A stretch of 64,000 bases of DNA from Erythrophleum ivorense. Taxonomy: Eukaryota; Streptophyta; Magnoliopsida; Fabales; Fabaceae. Below, piece by piece: positions 34,790 through 49,284 of this stretch (its first letter is position 1; each line of letters starts with the position of its first letter). A model generated the notes under the pieces. The model was not told where the DNA came from. It saw only the letters and a program-made list of their open reading frames with translations, and searched no databases. A program made the position numbers and the translations under genes. The DNA is taken from contig JAIUCV010000665.1 in NCBI GenBank assembly GCA_026724425.1, positions 248,001 to 312,000 of the forward strand, given 5' to 3'.

Positions 34790-36266
34790 ATGGACGAACA
34801 AGAACCAGATATCCTCTCGAGATTACCACTCGAGCTTCTCCTTTACATCATCAGCTTCCTCCCTTTTAGATCCGCAAGACTAACCCCTTTCGTCTCCACA
34901 CGGTTTAGGTCCGTTTGGAGCCAAGCCTTACTCGTCGCTCACAGCCACAACGGATCCACCGAAGACATCTCTCACGGCCTCTCTCGCTTCATCAACGACT
35001 TCGACGAGCACAATCCGTCTAAAAACACTCGGAGGCTGGAGTTACACTTTGACAAGTCAAACTTTTTGTCAACTATTCTCGCACCTAATAACGTCATACA
35101 CATGAGATTCTTCTCTGGTGAAACTAAGAAATATGAGAGCTTTTGCTGGCGTCTTGAGATCAACGATCTTATCCCACGACGCGTCAACTCAAGCGGTTTC
35201 TTGGTGAAGACGCTTTGTTTAGATTCGGTGAATTCGTCAACACACGAGATTATTTCTTCCCTGGTTTTGGATTTTGCTTTACTTGAGAATCTCAAGATTT
35301 GTGGTTGCTATGGATTGACTTCTCTTGTTATTGATTCACCAACTAAGCTTATTCACTTATCGATCTCGGGTTGCCCGCAGCTGACATATCTCGATATCAG
35401 ATCATGTAAGCTCAAAACTCTTCATTACCTAGGATATTTACCGCTGATCAAGATCCATGAACATTTCAACTTGACCAATGCAAGTTTCGACGTAAGACAA
35501 GGCCCAAGCTATTACAACAATGCTTTAGACATCGGTCCTCTCTTGCTGATAATCAAGAACTCTCAATCTCTAACACTATGTAGATGGATGTTCGAGGTAA
35601 CAAAGATGATCTTTATTTTCTTTTATTTTACGATAAAAACACGATTCTAATAGCAAGTTTGTGAAAATAGGTTTCTACCATATTTATATCATTTTCCTAG
35701 ATTAATACATGCTTTAGACTAGTTTATATATTACTTTTTTGTTTATAGGAACTAATCAAACCGTCCGTATCCTCTTCTTGGACATTATTTCAATTCTACA
35801 AGTTACAAGAATTGAGGTGGATCGATAACTCAATGAACCAAGAAAACATTACTTTCTTGATCTCTTTTCTCAAACTTTGCCCTTCAATCGAGCGCCTCTT
35901 CATTACTGTAAGTGTCAAAAACACCCAAATCCTTTGTTAGTTCATGCCTCTTATAGGTTCTTCGTGCTAACAACTCTTATTCCGTTGAAGGTTGATTCGA
36001 ACACTTATAGTTCAAAAGAAGAAGTTTGTGTTGCGGACAATGCGAACAAGCATAGAAGAGGGCTAAGTAACCTAGAGCTGGTCAAATTGGAAGGATCCAA
36101 GAATAAAGAAGATAATAATCAACTGATATTGGCTCTACAGGAGATGGTAGAAATCGATCAGCCTCTGCTTGTACTGTCTTCTTTAGTTGAGAACGACTCC
36201 GATTTGGGTTTGACTGAGGATGACAAAAGATTTATGTTTAAAGATACACGCATGAACCTGCTTTAA
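34790..36266 (+). CDS. F-box/LRR-type protein (At2g39490-like)
   Basis: Three exons, 34790-35596, 35749-35907 and 35991-36266, total 1242 nt and 413 aa, with ATG at 34790 in a good context (CACCATGG). An F-box lies at residues about 7-45 (DILSRLPLELLLYIISFLPF, then SARLTPFVSTRFRSVW). It is followed by FBD/LRR-type leucine-rich segments (LVKTLCLDSVNSSTHEIISS, LLENLKICGCYGLTSLVI, LIHLSISGCPQLTYLDIRSC) typical of the large plant F-box families. The F-box binds ASK/SKP1 to recruit targets to SCF ubiquitin ligases; the repeats would bind the target, which is unknown. Confidence 0.92.
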
Positions 36267-39200
36267 TAAACTTGCTGTTATCTTTACGCGTGGGTTCTTA
36301 TTTCTTGTTGTACAAGAAACCCTCGTCAATACAAAACTCAAATTTAGCTTTGTCACGAGACGCCGATTAAATATTTCCACCAGTATGTATTATTCTGAAT
36401 TTTTTTACTAGGATAAAGGAATGACGTAAACAAGCATACGGTTTCGCAAGTCATGGTCAATGTGACTTTGATCTGCCTATATGTTTCTGCCATATATCTC
36501 TTTGTTTTTTTTGTCCTTAATTCTGACTTCACTTTCATGATTGTACATGATTATTGGGCTTATATGAAAGATTTTTAACCTCTTTAATAATTCATACAAT
36601 TCTCTCCAAATTTACTTTTCAAGAGTTCATCCGCGACAACTGTATGTAAATGTATGATAGTAGAATAGTATCCACATTTTAATGAATAATTGATTCTCGT
36701 ACACTTGCGAGTTTATAAACTATAATATCCAAATATTTAGTTTAGGTGAAATATCGGTTTTAAAGCATGTGCGTGTCAACTTTTTTTGACCTGTTCAACA
36801 AAAGCATGAGTGGAAACTTCCTCTGTAAACCAAAGAAAAGCGTTCGCAATCGATTAACCCTAAGCCAAGTAAAACCATTTTACTTACATAATCAATCTTT
36901 TGATCGTTGGACTTAAGATCAGAAACCAATTGTCATGAAAAAAATAATACCCTTTTTAAGTTGCCTAAGCACAAGTTACCTCGAAATGATCCAGTTTTTC
37001 CAAGTGGCGAAGAAACTGGTCTCATTTGACGGAAATGGCTAGGAAGCAACGGAACGACCGATGCATAAATGGATAGAAACAAAAAGATGAATGAAGTATC
37101 CTGTTTTTTCTTGTTAAAGAAATGAAGTATGTTTCATTCCATTTCCATCTGTATTTGAGAAAAACGTACGTACGGAACGAGAGTTCCCGCAATCAAAATA
37201 TGTTTAGTACAAAAAAAATGTATACATATCTTTCATCGAATGAGATGATGACACTGATACATAACGAATCTGTGAATACGTGAACAAAGCGATCAAGCTA
37301 ACAATAATCTTTTCGACTTTAAGTCTAGATGATTTGATCGGGTTGACTAAAGGCCAAATATGTTTTGTACAGTTGTATACACCAACCCCAAAATGCTCAG
37401 ACAGACCTGGTGGTACAAAACTTTGAAATGACGTTTCTAACAAAGAAATTTAAGTGCCAATATTATCAAACTGCAGAGGAAGATATATTATATTCTTTCG
37501 TTTTAGTTTTTTTTTCTAAACGAAGTGTATTCTTTCGTTTTAGTCTTTTAGTTGAATTAGCTTTTCTGAATTCTTTTTCAATTATCTTCACAATCACAAC
37601 TATATATATACTTATTCCACATGATTTACTATCTACTGTTTTTTTTTCCTATTTAGTTAGATTTTGTAAATATGATTCATGAATTGTATGTTTTACATAT
37701 CTAGTATACTTTTTAACAAAATACATGGGCAAATGCTAATAAGCTAAATTTAGCACAAAAAAAAAAAAAACCAACATACTATTTGATATAAACTGCTTTT
37801 AAAGTGGGATTTTTATTTATTTCCTAACATAGTAGTCAATATTAATAAGAAAGTTAAAAACTAATTACGTGCGCAAGTTCTAAAAGAGAAAAGGTGGACA
37901 CTTAACAAAAGGGAACAGATCAAATGCACTGGCAAAAGAAAAGAGAAACTCCATACTATCTCAATGATACCTGCCCCCACTGAGTAATGCTAGTCTCACT
38001 TGTAATAGCACCCTTCTCTTCCATCACCCGCACCTTTTCTCTTTAGTCTTCGACAGTGAAAAAAAAAATGGAAAGAAACGATGACAGCTATCTATTGTTG
38101 CATTTCTTCACGGCACACCAACCAACACGCACATTTTTCAAGTTTTTCAAGCTCTTTCTTCTTCATTTGTATTTTTCTGTTTTGTTTTTATGGTATTTCA
38201 TTTTGCAATACACATATATATATATATTAGTATTGTCAAGAGTTTTTGAACGTAGCTTATGATTAATCTTTACTATTTAGGATAAGTTTAAGTGTTTAAC
38301 CATTGACTTGTACAGAAAAGTGTTTTATCGGACGAAGTTCTCGTGTTACGTATGGTGGTTGGAGAGCGAAAATAATGTAATTTTAATTAAGATCTACCAA
38401 AACTTTCGAAACGATTCAATATTGTAAGTTAACTTGACAACCACCTTCTGTAGAAAGTAATGACAAAATAATTTACTTTGCTTTTGTCGACAATCTTGTA
38501 TCGATAATGACATTGCATACGACAAAGACGCCTGGTAAATGTTGGGGACATTATAGTGGCGTAACCTGGTCCGATATAGACCAGTCCATCTAGGCCTTTT
38601 ATTAGAGCGTCGCATACTTAATCTTGCATGAATAGGACTGACAATTTAAGATGCGGCTGCTCTTTAAGATTGCGAAGCTTATTTACGGTTAATCGGCATA
38701 TTTTTGAATTCATTGTCTTTGTAAAACATTGAACTATGCTAAATTAATCAAAAGTTAATGGCCCGTTACAACTGCAAACTTTCTAACCATGTCTACATTT
38801 TTTGTTCATTTGGCAGTAAAAAGTTTATCATCCCTTTTATATAATAGAAGTTGAACTTTGTTCCCTAGTTCGAGATTCTTTGAAAGGTGAATTTAATGCC
38901 TTAAAAGTATATTATCAACGAACAACGCTTGCTCCCATGCATTCAAGAAACTACGTACATAGTAACTTCTTAGTTATCATCACAAATAGAGATAAATTGC
39001 CAATCAGGGCCAAATTCTACCATTTTTTCTTACGCTTTTTCTTAGAAATTATTGGAAGAAAACAAAATTTAAGCAGAGAATAAACGAAGAAAACCTGAAA
39101 AAAAGAAAAAGGAAAAAAAAATCTATAAACTCGTCGCCGTAGTTGACCGTTAGCTACTTAGCAGCCTCCCCGGTGTATTTACATACTTAAAAAAATGTAA

Positions 39201-39561
39201 TTATACGAAATAAAAACACTATAGTAATAAAATAAATGTAAAAAACTTGCGTTACATCAGGTGACACATATACACACAAAGACTTGTCTTTCACTTTTGA
39301 GTCCTTGACCCATTTCTTTCTTCGTTTCATTTCGAAAATCCGAAAAACGAATGATTTTCTTTTTAAATAAAATCAAAATCAGAATCACAGCAACAAAGAG
39401 GAAACAGATATTACCGGAAACGATTTGCTCGCCGATTCCAAGACTTTTCTTCCTCCCTCCTCTCTAAGCTTTATAGCAGATCCGGTGAGAATTCAGATTA
39501 GCAAAATCCGAGGATCCTAAACCTAGGAGACGGAGGTGGTTTATTGCCCCCGTCGCTAAAG
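36267..39561. other. Intergenic spacer before ABCB6
   Basis: About 3.3 kb with no credible gene. 37745-37765 is a poly-A run. The last ~150 bases are the pyrimidine-rich and purine-rich leader of ABCB6. Confidence 0.55.
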
Positions 39562-42500
39562 ATGATGATTTCCAGGGGTTTGTTCGGGTGGTCTCCGCCG
39601 CATGTACAGCCGTTAACTCCGGTTTCCGAGGTTTCCGAGCCTCCCGAGTCTCCTTCTCCTTACCTCGATCCTGGTGCCGAGAACGGTGGCACGGGCATGG
39701 CGGCGCAAGCGGAGGACGAGGAGGAGATGGAGGAGCAAGAGGAGATGGAGCCTCCTCCTGCCGCTGTTCCTTTCTCTCAGCTATTCGCTTGCGCCGATCG
39801 GTTCGATTGGGTGCTTATGATATTTGGATCTGTAGCTGCTGCTGCACATGGTACTGCGCTTATTGTCTACTTGCACTACTTCGCCAAAATTATTGAGGTC
39901 CTTGGATTCACCACTGAATCGGGTCACCGGATACCTGAGGATCAGTTCAATCGTCTTGTCGAGGTATGTCAGCTTGCGTACGCTTTTGTGGCTTTAGCTG
40001 GAAATTTCCTAATTCTCGTCCATTTAGCTTAGGGGAAATGAAATTGGAGGTTTGTTTAGGTGTTTTGTGTTTTCAGTTTCTGGACTCGGTTTCTATATAA
40101 GCTGGATGAACTTCCCAGTCGTTTTTATTATTTTGTATGGTCAAGCTTAGGCCTGTCTTGTTGGAGCTATTGAAAGTTTAGTATATAGTTTTGCTATATG
40201 TACTTAAACGAATTTAGCTTTTGGGGTGGGAAAAAAATTGGAACTTTAAACTCCTTCGGAGCGGGATATTGTAGTTGTAGTGGGTTTTCCACATTCGGGT
40301 TAAAGTAACCTTCCTGCGAGGTTATTGAACGTTTGGTGAAGAGGTAAGCATGTCAGGGCTGTTATCTCCACAGAGTTTGTGAAATAAGAGTGTGTAGTGA
40401 GTAGTGACAAGCTAAAAATTTTTACCTGTTGTATACTAGTATCTTTAGCATTTATCCTGAAATTCTCTGATTGTTTTGCTTTACATGTGGCAACTTTGTG
40501 GATTTGCATGTTGGCTTGTCAGTGGATTTTCTGTTTCATGATTTCTATGTGCAATTATTTGGAAACATAGTAAGGATACTGGTTTTCATTTAGTTTCTGC
40601 TTCTAAATTGTCCATTAACCTGGAAAAGAGCTGTTCTTGACTTAGCTGGGGAGGCTACTTTGAACAATTAATCCCCTTTTTCACTCATGCTCAAAAGAAG
40701 GCTGCTCTTTTTCTAAGTCTATGCTTTCGTTTTTCTCGTCTCTAGGAATTTCTTTGTATGCTATTCTGGATGTCCATTTTATGAATTTGAGGCTTATCTG
40801 TTTACAGACCAGTTAATCTGGATTCATGTAACCATTGGCAACGATCCTGATACAATGTGCCTATTTGTGCAGCTTTCGCTGACCATTGTATACATTGCTG
40901 GAGGTGTTTTTATATCTGGTTGGATTGGTAAGCTCACCTTTGCTAAAATCTGTACATTTATAATTATGTTGTGTCCTTTCCTTTACTGCAATGATAGTCT
41001 TAGCTGCCACCGTAATTAATTGTTCTTTATTGTAGAGGTGTCTTGCTGGATACTGACTGGAGAGAGGCAGACTGCTGTGATCAGGTCAAAGTATGTCCAA
41101 GTACTACTAAATCAGGATATGAGTTTCTTTGATACATATGGGAATAACGGGGATATAGTAAGCCAAGTGCTAAGTGATGTCTTACTCATTCAGTCGGCTC
41201 TAAGCGAAAAAGTATGTTTAACTTTTGATTCTGGTTTCAAGTTTGCTTCCAAATATCTTTATTTTTGTAAGGAGTGAAACATCTTCTGGCATTCCTTTAA
41301 TCTTTGTGATCTTGGACATTCGCAGGTTGGAAATTACATTCATAACATGGCAACATTTATCAGTGGTCTTGTTATCGGTTTTGTCAATTGTTGGGAAATT
41401 GCGCTCATTACGTTAGCCACTGGTCCTTTCATTGTTGCTGCAGGAGGCATATCAAATATATTTCTCCACAGACTTGCTGAGAATATTCAAGATGCATATG
41501 CTGAAGCAGCCAGCATTGCTGAACAGGTATTATAACTGTTTGGTTTATGGGGGACGTTATAAATATACTGTCCAATGCTGTTGCAAGCTTTAAACTTTAT
41601 AATTTTATGATATTTAAGCATTGGAGTTATAACAAGATATAGTTGTGACTTGTGAACATTAAAGTGGATGTTCGCTGTGCAAAGTTTGATATCTTTTGTT
41701 GTTCTTTTATTTAAAGTGAAAACTTGTTTTAAGTTCAGAAAATAGTAGGCAGAATCTATGAGGGTCAGATTGTATTTAGACAGATCGGAATTTTTAGGTT
41801 ACTTATGTTGGTTTAATACGGCTGTACTGCAAGACATGGCTTCGTTCTTTGTATGTTATGATGCATTTATAATCATTCTTAGGCATCCATAACTTGGATA
41901 TTGCAACAACTTAGATGCATGGAAATTTCACGCCCACTAATCTGTTTGTGTACAAATTCTTCTGAAATGTATCCCCTACTGGTCCGTTTTCTGACTTCTT
42001 AGTTCTGGTTAGTTTACTGTGTCAGTGTGTCCTGTGACAATTTCTAACGCTTAATGGGTTTATTCTAAATGTGCAGGCGGTCTCTTACATTAGGACTTTG
42101 TATGCCTTTACAAATGAAACTCTTGCAAAATACTCTTATGCAACTTCTCTCCAAGCAACTCTGAGATATGGTATATTGATTAGTCTTGTGCAAGGACTTG
42201 GGCTTGGATTTACTTATGGGCTTGCTATATGTTCATGTGCTATGCAACTTTGGATTGGTCGGTTCTTTGTTATTCAAGAAAGGGCGAATGGTGGAGAAAT
42301 CATTACAGCACTTTTCGCTGTTATTTTGAGCGGGCTGTAAGCTTCAGATCCTACCTTTTCTGCTTGTATCTTTTCTCCTGTGTCTGTATACCTATTTATT
42401 TGCTAATCATATTCGTAATGTGCTGTGCAGGGGTTTAAATCAAGCTGCTACAAACTTTTATTCATTTGATCAAGGAAGGATTGCGGCATATAGACTTTTT

Positions 42501-45500
42501 GAGATGATAAGTCGTTCATCCTCTGGGACTAATCAAGAGGGAATTACTTCGTCTTCTATTGAAGGAAATATCGAGTTTCGGAACGTATATTTCAGCTATT
42601 TGTCACGACCTGAAATTCCAATCCTGAGTGGATTTTACCTCACGGTGCCTGCTAAAAAAGCTGTTGCACTTGTTGGTAGAAATGGTTCTGGTAAAAGCAG
42701 CATCATTCCTCTAATGGAACGGTTTTATGATCCCACACTAGGTATTATGATGTGTGATTTAAGATGTATCAGTATCTTTATTATAATCCCATTTGAATAC
42801 TCACCTGCGCCAGAGACTATTATTAGCTGAATAGATCTGTTGTTTTTTCTTAAACAGGAGAAGTTCTACTTGATGGGGAAAATATTAAAAATCTTAAATT
42901 AGAATGGCTAAGAAGCCAAATAGGCCTGGTGACACAGGAGCCTGCTTTGCTTAGCTTGAGCATAAGAGAAAATATTGCATATGGCCGAGAGGCTTCTCTG
43001 GATCAGATAGAGGAGGCAGCTAAAAAGGCTCGGGCACACACATTTATCAGCTCACTTGAAAAAGGATATGAAACTCAGGTAGCAATCCACTGAAAAGTTT
43101 GTAGTTACGAATTGCACTTCTGGTGCTGCTATTCTCTTTTTAGAAGTTGGAAATAACTTGTTTGTCTTCCTAGGTTGGGAAGGCTGGTTTAACGTTGACG
43201 GAGGAGCAGAAAATAAAACTGTCGATTGCTAGAGCTGTACTCTTAGATCCGAAAATTCTTCTGCTTGATGAGGTTACTGGAGGACTAGACTTTGAAGCTG
43301 AAAGAGTTGTCCAAGAAGCTCTTGATCTTCTAATGCTGGGACGGTCGACCATAATTATTGCTCGACGGCTAAGTCTGATAAGAAATGCTGATTATATTGC
43401 TGTAATGGAGGAGGGTCAGCTACTTGAAATGGGTACACATGATGAATTAATCAACCTTGGTAATTTGTATGCCGAGCTTCTGAAGTGTGAAGAAGCAACA
43501 AAGCTACCCAGAAGGTATGATTCTCCAGCCAAGACATTTATATCCAACAACTTTTGTCAAGTCTGTTGTGTAGTAAAAGTCATGGTAGAATTTTTTTGTC
43601 TGACTGCTTTTGATTAGTAATGATCTATTGAAGGGTAGAACTTGACGATTCGACTTGATTATGAAATTCATATCTTCTTTCAGGATGCCAGTTAGGAACT
43701 ACAACGAGTCTACTGCGTTTCAGGCCGAGAGGGATTCTTCAGCTGGTCGTGGCTTCCAAGAACCATCCTCACCCAAAATGGCCAAGTCTCCATCTCTTCA
43801 GAGAGGCCATACTGTTTTCCGCTCCCAGGAAATGTTCGTTAATAGTGAAGGGTCACCCAATGATCATAGCCCTGCACCAGAGAAAATGGGAGAAAATGGC
43901 TCGCCTTTGGATGTCGCTGATAAGGAACCAACCATCAAAAGACAAGATAGTTTCGAGATGCGGTTACCAGAGCTACCAAAAATTGACATTCAGTGTCCTG
44001 AACGTCAGAAATCAAATGGTTCAGATCCGGAGTCCCCTATATCACCCCTTTTGATATCAGATCCCCAAAATGAGCGCTCCCATTCACAGACATTTAGCCG
44101 CCCCCTTGGTCATTCTGATGATACTTCAACAAATGCTATGGTGTCTAAAGACGCTCAACACAAGGAGTCGCCTTCATTTTGGAAGTTGGCACAGCTTAGT
44201 TTTCCAGAGTGGCTATATGCTGTATTAGGGAGTATTGGTGCTGCCGTCTTTGGTTCTTTCAATCCTCTTTTAGCTTACGTCATTGCATTGGTAGTGACGG
44301 CATACTATCAGAGCAAGGGAAGCCACCTGCGTGAGGAGGTTGACAAGTGGTGCTTGATCATTGCCTGCATGGGAATAGTGACAGTTGTTGCCAATTTCTT
44401 GCAGCACTTCTACTTTGGTATTATGGGGGAGAAAATGACTGAGAGAGTGCGGAGGATGATGTTCTCAGGTACTGCAATAATACTCTTCTTTATTTAGTCC
44501 ACTTCAATATTTCACTTGTCTCAGTTCATTGATTTTCTCTGATGTGCCAGCGATGCTGCGTAATGAAGTTGGATGGTTTGACGAAGAAGAGAACAGTCCA
44601 GATACGTTATCCATGCGCCTAGCGAATGATGCCACTTTTGTTCGTGCTGCCTTCAGCAACAGGCTTTCGATACTTATTCAGGATAGTTTTGCTGTTATCG
44701 TTGCCGTTCTTATTGGGTTGGTGCTCGGCTGGCGTTTGGCCCTTGTTGCATTGGCAACTTTGCCGATACTAACTCTCTCTGCCATTGCTCAGGTTTGTTT
44801 CGTTTCTTAGTATTCCCCCACAAACCCTTATACTAAGGCTTAAAATTGTTTTCTTATGTTTGTTTTTTTCTGTGTCATGCACTTAGCTTAGAAATATCTG
44901 TCTATTCTCCTGACGCTGGTTTCTAATAAACCTCAAAATTTCCAGAAACTTTGGCTTGCTGGATTCTCAAAGGGCATCCAGGAGATGCATAGGAAGGCGT
45001 CTTTAGTACTCGAGGATGCTGTCAGAAACATATATACTGTTGTTGCTTTCTGTGCCGGTAACAAGGTGATGGAACTCTACAGACTGCAACTTCAACGGAT
45101 CCTCAGGCAGAGCTTTTTCCACGGGATGGCTATTGGCTTTGCGTTTGGCTTCTCACAGTTTCTCCTCTTCGCCTGCAATGCGCTCCTCCTCTGGTACACC
45201 GCATATTCAGTGAACCGCAGATATATGAAATTGTCTACAGCAATAACCGAGTACATGGTTTTCTCCTTTGCTACATTTGCCCTGGTCGAGCCATTCGGAT
45301 TAGCACCTTACATTCTCAAGCGCCGTAAGTCTCTCGCTTCAGTATTTGAAATCATAGATCGAGTGCCTACAATCGAACCTGATGATACCTCAGCTCTTAG
45401 TCCGCCTAACGTCTATGGAAGCATTGAGCTGAAAAACATCGACTTCTGCTACCCAACTCGCCCGGAAGTGTTAGTACTAAGCAACTTCAGTCTCAAAGTC

Positions 45501-46175
45501 AGCGGGGGACAAACAGTAGCTGTGGTTGGTGTTTCTGGCTCTGGAAAGAGCACGATAATATCATTGATCGAGAGATATTACGACCCAGTTGCTGGTCAGG
45601 TCTTATTAGACGGTCGAGACTTGAAGTCATATAATTTGAGATGGTTAAGAAGCCACATGGGTCTGATTCAACAGGAACCGATAATCTTTTCCACGACGAT
45701 CAGAGAAAACATCATATACGCAAGGCACAACGCGAGTGAAGCTGAGATGAAGGAAGCAGCAAGAATCGCAAATGCTCACCATTTCATCAGCAGCTTAGCT
45801 CACGGATACGACACGCATATCGGGATGAGAGGTGTTGAACTCACCCAAGGACAGAAACAGAGAATCGCGATAGCTCGTGTAGTGCTGAAGAACGCTCCGA
45901 TCCTGTTGATAGATGAAGCGAGTTCGTCTATCGAATCCGAGTCGAGCCGTGTGGTGCAGGAAGCTCTTGATACGTTGATAATGGGAAACAAGACGACGAT
46001 TCTGATAGCGCATAGAGCAGCGATGATGAGACATGTGGATAACATTGTGGTTCTCAATGGAGGCAAAATAGTAGAGGAAGGTACGCACGATGCTTTAGCG
46101 GGTAAGAACGGATTGTATATGCGGTTAATGCAACCACATTTCGGCAAAGGTCTACGCCAACATCGACTGATCTAG
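39562..46175 (+). CDS. ABCB6: ABC transporter B family member 6 (P-glycoprotein 6)
   Basis: Eleven exons: 39562-39963, 40873-40927, 41036-41211, 41326-41526, 42077-42336, 42431-42741, 42858-43078, 43174-43514, 43684-44468, 44551-44792 and 44946-46175. They total 4224 nt and 1407 aa, the length I recall for Arabidopsis ABCB6. The start is the ATG-ATG at 39562 (MMISRGLFGWSPPHVQPL). It is a full-size TMD1-NBD1-linker-TMD2-NBD2 exporter. NBD1 has Walker A GRNGSGKSS near residue 447, Walker B LLLDEVTGG near 572, a degenerate signature (LTEEQKIKLSIAR) and Arg where the H-loop His is expected (IIIARRLSL). NBD2 is canonical in Walker A (GVSGSGKST, near 1193), Walker B (LLIDEAS) and H-loop (LIAHRAA), with signature LTQGQKQR. 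A Ser-rich charged linker separates the halves. ABCB6 and ABCB20 are auxin-transporting plasma-membrane exporters. By position At2g39480. Confidence 0.96.
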
Positions 46176-46657
46176 AGATTACGGGACATAACTTGCAATC
46201 TGATCAAAGCTTATCGGTCCGGGATGACACCAAATGAGGAGAAGCTGTACAACCAGGGTTAGTTCCTGTAAGCTAAGTAGGAGCTTGTAGGTGTAGATTC
46301 CCTTATTCTTTCAGGAGACGAAGCAATTGGAGACGTAGGACTGTTTTTCTTCATTGCTTGTGTGTCTCTTAACGTATATCAATTTGTTTATTGAAACTGA
46401 AGATTAGAGGCAGTTTATTTACTGAGGTTTGTTTTTTGTTGTTGTTGCTGTGAGTGATTTAGGTGGAGAATGTGTAATGGTTAGGGGGAAAAGGCGTCTG
46501 TTTCTGTAAATATATTGTATTCACTTTATTTGCAGGGCTTTTTAATGGAAGTTTGATTGAAATATCATCTCTTTTTACTGAAATCTACATAGAATTTTGT
46601 AACCACAGAGAATGAATATATAGATAAAGAGTAACAGAAGAAATTTATTGTGTGTTG
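46176..46657. other. Convergent 3' region, ABCB6 and PNSL1
   Basis: 3' UTRs of the two converging genes. A GTTTTTTGTTGTTGTTG stretch and AATGAATATATAGATAAAG lie near the probable poly-A sites. No gene. Confidence 0.6.
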
Positions 46658-47951
46658 TCAAATCTGAAGGATCTTCAAAGAGTCAGCTACAACTTGAAGC
46701 TGCTTTTTCACTTTCCTCCATCTTCTCTCGTTTGCTCCAACTATGAGTGTGTAGTATCTGTCTGCAACATCAAAAATCAACCAAACACTTTTATCTATCA
46801 CTGATTTATCATTAAAATCTATATCATAAACCTCTTTATAATCTATGCTTACTGTTTCCAACTGCAACTGTTGCAAAGGAAGTGGTTGCATAGATGGGAG
46901 TTCTTAGTCCATACTCAAACGTGTAATAGCTCCTTCCATCCTCCACCCTCTGCATTCTCAGTTTTTTTTCTTATAAAGATCCAATCACTCGATACTTTGA
47001 TGATTCTTAAACATGTAGTAACAAAGATGCGAAATCTGACCTCTTTCATATCGTAGATGGTAGCTACTTGGTTTGGTGCTGCAAACTTATGCTTCACTAG
47101 ATCATATACCACCTGATAAACATACAAGAATGACAAAACAATGAGAATCTTCAAATGTTAGGGAGAGAGGGAGATTAAGATGTGCAATACATACCTCTTC
47201 CATTGGACCCATTTCGCGGATGTCGCTTTTCTCAGTTGGTATGAACCTGACTCGAACATTCTGCAGTTGCAAGTATCTATCTTTGAAGGCTGAATCATGT
47301 GCCCTGAAGTCAAATTCCTATATACAAGTTTTCCCGGAACTAAGATCATCTCAAAGCTCAAGTCTCATCATAACAACAAAAAAGAAAATACAAAGCCATA
47401 GCTTACCCACCCTCCAGTCTGATGGGTAATAATAAGAATACCCGTCTTGTCGATCCACAAAAGCAGAGTAGCTTTTTGGTATCTCTGCAAGAAAATCATT
47501 ATATCTTTTGCGGTTTTTCCCCCAGAAGAATGAAGAGAAGAGAGACAATAAAACAAGTCATTTCTTTTTGGCAGATTACCTTCAGCAAGAAGCAAAGTTG
47601 CTGGAGCTGAAGTTGCCAATAAGGTTCCTACTCCCACAAGAGCTTGCCTTCTTTTCCAATTGCTTCCACTTCCTTTTTTGTAAGCTATTCAAGTGTTAAT
47701 ATCAATCAACTCACTGGCCAATGCAAGAAGAGTTAGTTTCTTACTGTTCTCCGATGAAAGTGAACAAGAAGCTTTGAGTGATGGATTTGGACAAAGAATA
47801 TCTGTCTGGTAAGAGAATGTGTATATAATCAATGAACAACAAGGACCAGAAATCGAGATAAAGTTGGAATCTGAGCAGTGTTGTTGTTATTAACCTTGTG
47901 GAAGATTGTTGGTGAGACACAATAGCGGATTGAGAGTGAAGAGACTGCCAT
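46658..47951 (-). CDS. PNSL1: PsbP-like protein, NDH lumenal subcomplex subunit 1
   Basis: Eight exons: 47895-47951, 47745-47805, 47580-47684, 47411-47484, 47195-47317, 47041-47112, 46853-46949 and 46658-46761. They total 693 nt and 230 aa, ATG at 47951 (MAVSSLSIRYCVSPTIF). The N-terminus is a Ser-rich chloroplast transit peptide followed by a twin-Arg-type thylakoid signal (NWKRRQALVGVGTLLATSAP), which would target the lumen. The mature part is a PsbP fold (YYYPSDWREFDF, VRFIPTEKSDIREMGPMEEV, YYTFEYGLRTP, YYTLIVGANERRW). PNSL1/PPL2 is a lumenal subunit of chloroplast NADH dehydrogenase-like complex, needed for cyclic electron flow around photosystem I. By position At2g39470. The exon 4 donor is a less common GTGGGT; a nearby GTAAGC would shift frame. 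Confidence 0.93.
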
Positions 47952-48368
47952 AATGGCTACAATTCCGAAGACTTTGGATGATCGATGATCATTGCCTTAG
48001 TTTTGTGACCTTTGTCTGTTAGGATAAGAGATTTTGGTTTTTCGTCATTTCTCAGTTTTCTCCATTCATTAAGATGTTGATAAATGGATGGATAACAAAA
48101 TGATGTGTGGTTACCGTTACAGAAGAGATTGCATTCGCATTTTTTTTTTATAGGTTTATGAAAGTTTTCTGATAACATTCTAAGGAAACCGAACATAAAA
48201 CTTGAATTCAACGATAAACTGCAACAAGAATGTATTTGTAAACAAGTTTTTGCCCCCAAACATTGCAATCACCAGAAGGTGGCAATAATATCTTAAAGCA
48301 AAACTGAATACTACGAGAGACAAAAACCACAAGTCTGTTTTTATAATTGCGGAGGAGGTGGATTAAAC
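47952..48368. other. Short spacer between RPL23A and PNSL1
   Basis: Same-strand neighbours. It contains the PNSL1 promoter and leader (47952 onward) and the RPL23A 3' UTR (to 48368). No further gene. Confidence 0.6.

Positions 48369-49284
<916 letters not shown>

Noticed and set aside
45795..46147. Minus-strand frames over ABCB6 NBD2
   Set aside because: Antisense shadows of the long final ABCB6 exon.
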